Below, in pieces: positions 1 to 4,609 of a stretch of DNA of 5,362 nt. The position numbers were made by a program, and so were the translations under genes. Under the pieces are notes generated by a model. That model was not told the origin of the DNA, did not search any database, and saw nothing but the letters and a program-made list of their open reading frames with translations. Positions within the stretch are counted from its first letter, which is position 1. The number at the start of each line of letters is the position of its first letter. The DNA is from Cardiobacterium sp963553325 (lineage in GTDB: Bacteria > Pseudomonadota > Gammaproteobacteria > Cardiobacteriales > Cardiobacteriaceae), in assembly GCA_963553325.1 (NCBI GenBank), contig CAUVOF010000129.1, positions 1 to 5,362 on the forward strand, given 5' to 3'.

Positions 1-1
1 C

Positions 2-1798
2 TACCTCGTCGTCGCCGCCGACAAAGGCACCGCCAAATTCTCCGACATCGCCAACGGCATTGCCGCCGAATATAACTTCTGGCTCGGCGACGCCTTCGCC
101 TCCGGCGGCTCGGCGGGCTACGACCACAAAGGCATGGGCATCACCGCGCGCGGCGCCTGGGAATCGGTGAAGCGCCACTTCCGCCTGCTCGGCAAAAACA
201 TCCAGCACGAAGACAGCTTCACCGCCATCGGTATCGGCGACATGAGTGGCGACGTCTTCGGTAACGGCATGCTGCTCTCGGCAAACACCCGCCTGCTCGC
301 CGCCTTCAACCACCTGCACATCTTCATCGACCCCAACCCCGACCCGGGCGCGAGCCTGCAAGAGCGCGAACGCCTCTTCCGCCTGCCGCGCTCGACCTGG
401 GCAGACTACAACGCCGCGCTCATCAGCAAAGGCGGTGGCGTCTTCGCGCGCAGCGACAAAACCATCGCCATCAGCCCGGAAATGAAAGCCGCCTTTGCCA
501 TCGAAGAAGACCGCCTCACCCCGACCGAACTCATCAACCGCCTGCTGAAAGCGCCGGTTGACCTCATCTGGAACGGCGGCATCGGCACCTACATCAAAGG
601 CAGCGACGAAACCCACGCGCAAGTCGGCGACCGCGCCAACGACGGCCTGCGCATCGACGGCCGCGACGTGCGCGCGAAAATCATCGGCGAAGGCGGCAAC
701 CTTGGCATGACCCAGCGCGGCCGCATCGAAGCCGCACAAAACGGCGTGCGCCTCAACACCGACGCCATTGACAACTCCGGCGGCGTCAACTGCTCCGACC
801 ACGAAGTCAATATCAAAATCCTCTTGAACCAGGCGATAGAGGCGGGCGAACTCGACCTTGCCGCGCGCAACCAACTACTTGCCGACATGACCGACAGCGT
901 CGCCGCGCACGTCCTGCGACAAAACTACCTGCAACCGCAGACCATCAGCCTTGCCCTCGCCCACCGCGAAAACCTCGACGACTACGCCCAGCTGATGCGC
1001 CACCTCGAAGGCGAAGAACGCCTCGACCGCGCCATCGAAAACCTGCCGGACGACGACAGCCTCGCGCAGCGCAACGACGCCAGCGAAAACCTGACCGCGC
1101 CCGAACTCGCCGTGCTTCTCGCCTACAGCAAAATGTGGCTCTACGACCACCTGCTCGCCTCAAAGCTGCCGGACGCGCCCTACTACCAACAAAGCCTGCG
1201 CCACTACTTCCCGGCACAACTCGCGGAAAAATACAGCAAATACATGACCACGCACCGCCTGCACCGCGAAATCACCAGCACCTGGCTCACCAACGACCTG
1301 GTGAACCGCCTCGGCATTAGCGGCACTTGGCGCGCCAGCCAAGCGAGCGGCAACATCCCAGCGCTCGTTAACCACTACAGCATCGCGCGCGACATCAACG
1401 ACGCTGCCGCCTTGTGGCAAGAGATAGAGGCGCAGGACAACCGCGTCCCCGCCACCCTGCAAAACGAACTTGAACTGCGCATCCGCGACCATTTAGAGCG
1501 CAGCATCGAAAGCCTTGCCCGCCACAACGTCGCTAGCGACGACATCGAAGCGACGACCGCGCGCCTGAAAACGCGCAGCCACACCCTGCTGGACAGCGCA
1601 GAAAAACAGCACGGACAAAGCCGCCCACGCGACAAAGCGCGCTGGCAAAGCCTCGGCTTGCCGGAAACACTGGCAGCACGCATCGCCAGTCTGCCGCTGC
1701 AATATGAGGCGCTCAACGCCGTCCTTGCCAACAAAGACGACGCGGCGCAGTGGGAAGAAACCCTCGCCCGCCTCACCGAGCAGGGGATGTTCAAATAA
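2..1798 (+). CDS. NAD-specific glutamate dehydrogenase, large proteobacterial type, 5' truncated by window edge
   Basis: This enzyme oxidises L-glutamate with NAD+ to 2-oxoglutarate, ammonium and NADH in the cytoplasm, feeding amino-acid carbon into the TCA cycle. The frame is open from base 2, upstream of the first ATG at 134, so that ATG is internal and only the C-terminal 598 residues are present. Large proteobacterial NAD-GDHs (Pseudomonas aeruginosa GdhB type) are about 1,600 residues. Family-specific stretches visible include YLVVAADKGTAKFSDIAN at fragment residues 1-18, GDAFASGGSAGYDHKGMGIT near 34-48, GIGDMSGDVFGNG at 77-89, WNGGIGTY near 190-198, and IIGEGGNLGMTQRGRIE near 227. These belong to the catalytic and nucleotide-binding part. 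From about residue 280 a helical C-terminal domain follows. The lysine-containing glutamate site probably lies upstream of the window. The gene ends at TAA and is followed 15 bases later by a terminator. No frameshift is visible. The identification is firm; the symbol varies between species (gdhB in Pseudomonas), so none is given. Confidence 0.96.
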   Translation, partial: YLVVAADKGTAKFSDIANGIAAEYNFWLGDAFASGGSAGYDHKGMGITARGAWESVKRHFRLLGKNIQHEDSFTAIGIGDMSGDVFGNGMLLSANTRLLAAFNHLHIFIDPNPDPGASLQERERLFRLPRSTWADYNAALISKGGGVFARSDKTIAISPEMKAAFAIEEDRLTPTELINRLLKAPVDLIWNGGIGTYIKGSDETHAQVGDRANDGLRIDGRDVRAKIIGEGGNLGMTQRGRIEAAQNGVRLNTDAIDNSGGVNCSDHEVNIKILLNQAIEAGELDLAARNQLLADMTDSVAAHVLRQNYLQPQTISLALAHRENLDDYAQLMRHLEGEERLDRAIENLPDDDSLAQRNDASENLTAPELAVLLAYSKMWLYDHLLASKLPDAPYYQQSLRHYFPAQLAEKYSKYMTTHRLHREITSTWLTNDLVNRLGISGTWRASQASGNIPALVNHYSIARDINDAAALWQEIEAQDNRVPATLQNELELRIRDHLERSIESLARHNVASDDIEATTARLKTRSHTLLDSAEKQHGQSRPRDKARWQSLGLPETLAARIASLPLQYEALNAVLANKDDAAQWEETLARLTEQGMFK

Positions 1799-1813
1799 AA
1801 CGCGAACAACAAG

Positions 1814-1836
1814 AACCCGCCGTAAGGCGGGTTTTT
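1814..1836 (+). terminator. Rho-independent terminator of the glutamate dehydrogenase gene
   Basis: An 8-bp perfect stem (AACCCGCC at 1814-1821, GGCGGGTT at 1826-1833) closes on a GTAA tetraloop. The run of five T at 1832-1836 overlaps the end of the stem. It starts 15 bases after the GDH stop codon. On the opposite strand the hairpin is followed only by TTCTTGTTGTT, so it could stop leftward transcripts weakly at best. Confidence 0.92.
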
Positions 1837-1897
1837 CCATTTATATAGCCATCCACCGAAAGTTTCAGACAAGGTGCACCGCTGAATCTTTTGAACC

Positions 1898-1935
1898 GTT
1901 ATACATACACGAATCCCGCTACCCTGTATGTAAAC
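1898..1935. repeat. AT-rich inverted repeat (hairpin) in the convergent spacer
   Basis: TACATACA at 1902-1909 is the exact reverse complement of TGTATGTA at 1925-1932, with a 15-base loop. Allowing one bulged A, the stem extends by GTT (1898-1900) pairing with AAC (1933-1935), giving about 11 bp. There is no adjacent T-run and no gene start nearby. It could be a structured 3' UTR element or a dyad protein-binding site. The sequence gives no way to choose between these. Confidence 0.5.
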
Positions 1936-1969
1936 GGCCGCGTTAGCCAAAATGCTCATCCTTGCGCCC

Positions 1970-2035
1970 GTAGGTCGGGCATTTATGCCCGACAAATCCC
2001 ATTCGCAAAAGTTCGGGCATAAATGCCCGACCTAC
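1970..2035. repeat. Pair of inverted GTAG-headed REP-like palindromes (BIME-like)
   Basis: Copy 1 begins at 1970 with the head GTAG, followed by a perfect 9-bp palindrome (GTCGGGCAT, TT, ATGCCCGAC; 1974-1993). Copy 2 is inverted and ends at 2035 with CTAC, the complement of the head. Its palindrome is at 2013-2030, with a T/C mismatch just outside. The two copies share 23 identical bases (1970-1992 against 2013-2035) and are 20 bases apart, so each can fold alone or both can pair into one long hairpin. A GTAG tetranucleotide next to a short imperfect palindrome is the hallmark of REP elements mobilised by RAYT (REP-associated tyrosine transposase) proteins. Placement between convergent genes is typical. 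No RAYT gene is in the window. The assignment to the REP class is inference from form. Confidence 0.72.
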
Positions 2036-2041
2036 TACTGC

Positions 2042-2091
2042 CTTCAGCTGCCATAGGGTACGCTTTGGCGCACCGTTACAAAACGCTGAAG
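2042..2091. repeat. Nested stem-loop in the convergent spacer
   Basis: CTTCAGC at 2042-2048 pairs exactly with GCTGAAG at 2085-2091. Inside lies a second palindrome, GGTACGC at 2057-2063 against GCGCACC at 2068-2074, with one mismatch and a four-base loop. Together with the neighbouring palindromes this makes 1898-2126 almost continuously dyad-symmetric and without a credible reading frame. Its function is unknown. It may be another repeat-family member or a 3'-end structure. Confidence 0.45.
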
Positions 2092-2092
2092 A

Positions 2093-2126
2093 CAGATAAA
2101 GTGCGTTGAGGCGCACGAAAACGCAC
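2093..2126 (-). terminator. Possible weak terminator downstream of mvaD
   Basis: On the minus strand, five bases after the mvaD stop codon, GTGCGTT (2126-2120) can pair with AACGCAC (2107-2101) across a 12-base loop and is followed by TTTATCTG. A shorter alternative pairs GTGCG with CGCAC across six bases. The T-run is only three long, so termination may be inefficient or the hairpin may mainly protect the 3' end of the message. Confidence 0.4.
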
Positions 2127-2130
2127 AATT

Positions 2131-3147
2131 TCACCCCTGCGCCGTCGCATCAATAAAGGGATTGACCCACAACGCCTGCGGGAAGATGGCGCGCACCGCC
2201 GCCTCGTCATCGGCGCGGCAGAGGATTTTCACGTTCGGCCCGGCGTCGATGGTGGCGTAGATGTCGAGGCCGTCGGCGCGTGCCTGCCACAGGCGTTGCA
2301 GGGTGGCGAGGGTTTGCGCTTGCAGGTAACAGAGTGCCGGACGCGCGGCGAGCATGGTGGCGTGCATGGCGAGCGCGTTCGCCTCGGCGACGCTGCCGAG
2401 GGTGCGGAAGTCGCGCGCGTGGATGGCGGCCTCAATCGCGGCGAGGTCGGCTGCCGCCGTCGCTGGCCAGGCGGCATAAAGCGGGCTGGTAGCGGTGGTG
2501 TGGTTCATGCCGTCGCCGCTTGCGGTTTTTTTCGTGTCGCCGTCGATTTCAATGAGGGCGATGCGCAGTTCTTGCCAGTCGCTGGCAAGCGGGGCGGCGT
2601 GGCTGTCGCTGCCGTCGTCGCGCGTGCCGCGTTGCCATTTGACAAATCCATGCCAGAGCGAGCGCGCCGCGCTGCCGCTGCCGAGGCGGGCAATGGCGGA
2701 GAGGTCGCTGTCCGCGAGGTCGAGCTGCCAGTAGCGGGCGAGCGCCAGGGTGAGCGCGGCGAAGCCGGAGGCGCTTGATGCCAGCCCGGCGGCGGTGGGG
2801 ATGGTGTTGCGCGTGTCGATGTGCAGCGGTTGCGCCTCGCCGCGTCGCCACAGGTCGATGAAGGCGAAGGTGCGGCGGTGCAAAACGCTGTCTGGTGCGG
2901 CTGCTACGCCGTTCAAGCGGAGGCTGTCGCGTTCGGCGGCGCAAACGACGGTATGCGTGCCAAGCGCGCCAAGCGAGATGGAAAGGCTGCCGTTTACCGG
3001 CAAGTTCAGCGCGTGGTCGCGTTTGCCCCAATATTTGGCGAGGGCGATGTTGGCAGGCGCGTAGGCGCTGCCGAGGGCGGCAGGCTCAAGGCGGGCGGGC
3101 AGGCGGGCGGCGAGGAAGTCGGCGGCGGTCATGGGGATTGTGGTCAT
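2131..3147 (-). CDS. mvaD: Diphosphomevalonate decarboxylase (mevalonate pathway)
   Basis: This GHMP-superfamily enzyme converts (R)-5-diphosphomevalonate and ATP to isopentenyl diphosphate, CO2, ADP and phosphate, the last step of the classical mevalonate route. The 338-residue product carries the family signatures in order: YAPANIALAKYWGKRD at 29-44 (Lys38 aligns with yeast Lys18), the ATP-binding loop PTAAGLASSAS at 117-127, GSGSAARS at 156-163 (Arg162 aligns with yeast Arg158), KKTASGDGMNHTTATS at 206-221, and TIDAGPNVKIL at 299-309, where Asp301 matches the catalytic aspartate (yeast Asp302). All key residues are intact, so it should be active. The ATG at 3147 overlaps the upstream TGA as ATGA, which suggests translational coupling. 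Neither this start nor the next ATG (Met6, 3132) has a Shine-Dalgarno sequence. A duplicated copy of the junction further upstream has its only start at the Met6 equivalent, so 3132 (333 residues) is a serious alternative. No other mevalonate gene is visible. Confidence 0.95.
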   Translation of the reverse strand: MTTIPMTAADFLAARLPARLEPAALGSAYAPANIALAKYWGKRDHALNLPVNGSLSISLGALGTHTVVCAAERDSLRLNGVAAAPDSVLHRRTFAFIDLWRRGEAQPLHIDTRNTIPTAAGLASSASGFAALTLALARYWQLDLADSDLSAIARLGSGSAARSLWHGFVKWQRGTRDDGSDSHAAPLASDWQELRIALIEIDGDTKKTASGDGMNHTTATSPLYAAWPATAAADLAAIEAAIHARDFRTLGSVAEANALAMHATMLAARPALCYLQAQTLATLQRLWQARADGLDIYATIDAGPNVKILCRADDEAAVRAIFPQALWVNPFIDATAQG

Positions 3148-4529
3148 GGTTTCAGGTAGTGGTACAGGTGGTAGAGGGCTATGCCAGCGGCGGTGAAGAT
3201 ACTCAAGCCATAGCCGTATTTAATGGTCAAAGCAGAGATGACAAGGATAGCGCCACCCAGCATCACGATGGCAAGAAAGCCAAGCAGCAACACGATAAGG
3301 CAGAAGAAAATGTCGATAAATGCCTGAGCATTGATAAGTATCTGCCGCCACGGCGCGCACAAGGCGCGTAGTGCAGGCCAGGTGGCGAGAAATGTGGCGA
3401 GGGGCACATCGGGCAGTGCATCTTGCAGGTGTTGCCAGTTCTGCTCGATGGCAACGCGGTCGTCGCGCGCCCAATGGCTATAGAGCGCGCACCAGCGCAG
3501 TAATGGATTGCGCTGTAACCAGGCAGCAAGCGCCGGATAGTGGTGTGCCAACAAGCTGTCGCGCGCGTCGGGGTCGCCGCCGGTGAGAATAAGGTCAGCG
3601 AGGCGACGACGGCTATCAGGCTCGCGCAAGCCGTAACGGTTTTGTACCCAGAGACGGCTGTGTGGATAGGCGTGCGCGGCAATGTAGGCTTGCAAGGCGG
3701 CGGTATAGTCGAGGCGGAAATCAATATTTTGCGCTTCCACGCTCACGCTTTGCGCCTGCAACACGACGAGCAGTGCTGCATCGCTGGCGGCAGTTTCCCA
3801 GGCAGCTTGCAGACGGGCGAGCAGCGCGGCGAGATAGACGCGGCGGAATTTGCTGTGCTGGTCGTGCTGCAATTGGTAGCGTTCGCCCGCCCAAACGGTA
3901 CTCTGCGGCAGCGGTGCAGCGGCGATAAGCCAGTCGCGCAGGGCGAAGAGGTAATCGCTGCGCAGGTCGATGTGTTGCAGCGCCGGCTCATTCGCTTGTT
4001 CTTGCAACACAACGAGCAGTGCTGCATCGCTGGCGGCAGTTTCCCAGGCAGCTTGCAGACGGGCAAGCAGCGCGGCGGGGTTTTCTTGTGCATCTGCCGG
4101 GCGGTCAAGGTAATCATGCGGTGCGGGTTCGCGTTCGCTGGCGGCGGAGCGGTCGAGGTAATCATGCGGTGCGGGTTCGCGTTCGTTGGTGGCGCTGTAG
4201 TTGAGATAGGCGACGTTTTCCGGCTCGCGCAGGGTTTCGCTGATTTCCGGCGGCAGGGTGGCGGTGTAGCCGTAATAGCTGTTAGCAAGCGGATTTTGCG
4301 GCGGTTCGGGGCGTGTGCTGGGCGCATCTGCCTCGCGGCGACGCTTTTTCTCGTGGCGCGGGCGGATAAATTCGCGCTGGCGCAATGCTTCTTCATAAGC
4401 AGCGCGGACGCGGCGAAAACCTTCCGGGTCGCGGTCGGGGCGGTGTTCGCGGATGCACGCGGCGTAGGCTTGTTTGATGGTGGCTTCGTCGGAAGTCGGC
4501 GCGATGCCGAGGATTTGCCAGCAGTTCAT
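3144..4529 (-). CDS. J-domain protein with internal repeats and C-terminal membrane anchor
   Basis: The 461-residue product opens with a divergent J-domain (residues 1-51): MNCWQILGI, then helix II ending in REHRPDRDPEGF, then VRAAYEEAL. The HPD tripeptide that stimulates DnaK is replaced by RPD, with a histidine one position earlier (His29). RP-type variants followed by DPEGF are a recognisable group of proteobacterial J-like proteins. A basic, proline-rich linker follows (about 52-80), then three 16-residue repeats (101-148) with the core REPAPHDYLDR. Next come two 82-residue modules (152-233 and 234-315), then a helical region (316-400). Hydrophobic segments near 403-433 and 441-456 form a C-terminal anchor, so the N-terminal part probably faces the cytoplasm. 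There is no Shine-Dalgarno sequence before the ATG, and the start overlaps the mini-ORF stop as ATGA. The end overlaps mvaD as ATGA. The partner chaperone and substrate are unknown. A role as a membrane co-chaperone or scaffold is inference. Confidence 0.85.
   Translation of the reverse strand: MNCWQILGIAPTSDEATIKQAYAACIREHRPDRDPEGFRRVRAAYEEALRQREFIRPRHEKKRRREADAPSTRPEPPQNPLANSYYGYTATLPPEISETLREPENVAYLNYSATNEREPAPHDYLDRSAASEREPAPHDYLDRPADAQENPAALLARLQAAWETAASDAALLVVLQEQANEPALQHIDLRSDYLFALRDWLIAAAPLPQSTVWAGERYQLQHDQHSKFRRVYLAALLARLQAAWETAASDAALLVVLQAQSVSVEAQNIDFRLDYTAALQAYIAAHAYPHSRLWVQNRYGLREPDSRRRLADLILTGGDPDARDSLLAHHYPALAAWLQRNPLLRWCALYSHWARDDRVAIEQNWQHLQDALPDVPLATFLATWPALRALCAPWRQILINAQAFIDIFFCLIVLLLGFLAIVMLGGAILVISALTIKYGYGLSIFTAAGIALYHLYHYLKP
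3585..3830 (-). repeat. 82-residue coding module, copy B (residues 234-315)
   Basis: This is the second copy of an 82-codon module in the J-domain protein. Both copies begin AALLARLQAAWETAASDAAL. They continue with matching positions such as ID(L/F)R, DY, AL, the W in (V/L)W, and the RY(Q/G)L stretch. The first part is nearly identical in DNA to copy A; the rest has diverged strongly. Confidence 0.85.
3831..4076 (-). repeat. 82-residue coding module, copy A (residues 152-233)
   Basis: This is the first copy of the module, directly adjoining copy B with no linker. Bases 4003-4077 match 3757-3831 at 73 of 75 positions (offset 246 bases, exactly 82 codons). The remaining two-thirds of the modules align only at the protein level. 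Confidence 0.85.
4086..4229 (-). repeat. Three tandem 16-residue coding repeats
   Basis: Residues 101-148 of the J-domain protein form three 48-base units. In transcript order they are REPENVAYLNYSATNE (degenerate), REPAPHDYLDRSAASE and REPAPHDYLDRPADAQ. The last two are nearly identical in DNA: 4102-4149 and 4150-4197 match at 43 of 48 bases. The units are acidic and proline/tyrosine-rich, which suits an extended linker or peptide-binding tract. Confidence 0.88.
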
Positions 4530-4597
4530 GGGGTTTTAGCTTGCATAGTGGAAAACGATGAGCAGGTAGCGCAGGATGCCAGCCCGGCGGCGGTCAT
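4526..4597 (-). CDS. 23-codon mini-ORF, probable mvaD relic acting as translational coupler
   Basis: The ATG at 4597 starts a 23-codon frame beginning MTAAGLASCATCSS. Its TGA overlaps the ATG of the J-domain gene as ATGA. It has a good Shine-Dalgarno sequence (AAGGA, five bases upstream), whereas the J-domain gene has none, so it may deliver ribosomes to that gene. The peptide resembles the mvaD start (MTAADF) in its first four residues and the mvaD ATP-loop (PTAAGLASSASGF) through residues 2-13. At DNA level, 20 bases (4575-4594) are identical to 2777-2796 in mvaD, and 16 bases (4585-4600) are identical to 3120-3135 at the mvaD start. The simplest reading is a second mvaD copy that suffered an internal deletion between short ACCGCCGCC repeats and then decayed. 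Whether the peptide is made or useful is unknown. Confidence 0.5.
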   Translation of the reverse strand: MTAAGLASCATCSSFSTMQAKTP

Positions 4598-4602
4598 GGG
4601 AA

Positions 4603-4607
4603 TCCTT
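4603..4607 (-). promoter_or_regulatory. Ribosome binding site of the mini-ORF
   Basis: AAGGA on the minus strand lies five bases before the mini-ORF ATG and a few bases after the stop codon of the membrane-protein gene. It is the only clear Shine-Dalgarno sequence at any of the visible leftward starts. That supports initiation at the mini-ORF followed by coupled reading of the J-domain gene. Confidence 0.6.
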
Positions 4608-4609
4608 GG

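Noticed and set aside
1863..1870. TTTCAGAC, resembling part of the neisserial DNA uptake sequence
   Set aside because: Only the TTCAGAC portion of TTCAGACGGC matches, it occurs once, and no full uptake sequence was seen in the window.
1891..1926. Promoter-like TTGAAC and TATACAT sequences in the spacer
   Set aside because: Spacing between the boxes is wrong, and no rightward gene follows, only the convergent end of mvaD.
1375..1995. 206-codon open frame on the - strand at the end of the glutamate dehydrogenase gene
   Set aside because: It covers the sense gene, the terminator and part of the REP pair, and its Arg/Ser/Ala-rich product has no recognisable motif.
1943..2134. 63-codon minus-strand open frame across the spacer
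   Set aside because: It lies over the REP palindromes and hairpins, has no ribosome binding site that I can see, and shows no protein-like signature.
4086..4229. CRISPR-like array of 48-base repeats
   Set aside because: The units are contiguous with no spacers and encode an in-frame 16-residue protein repeat.
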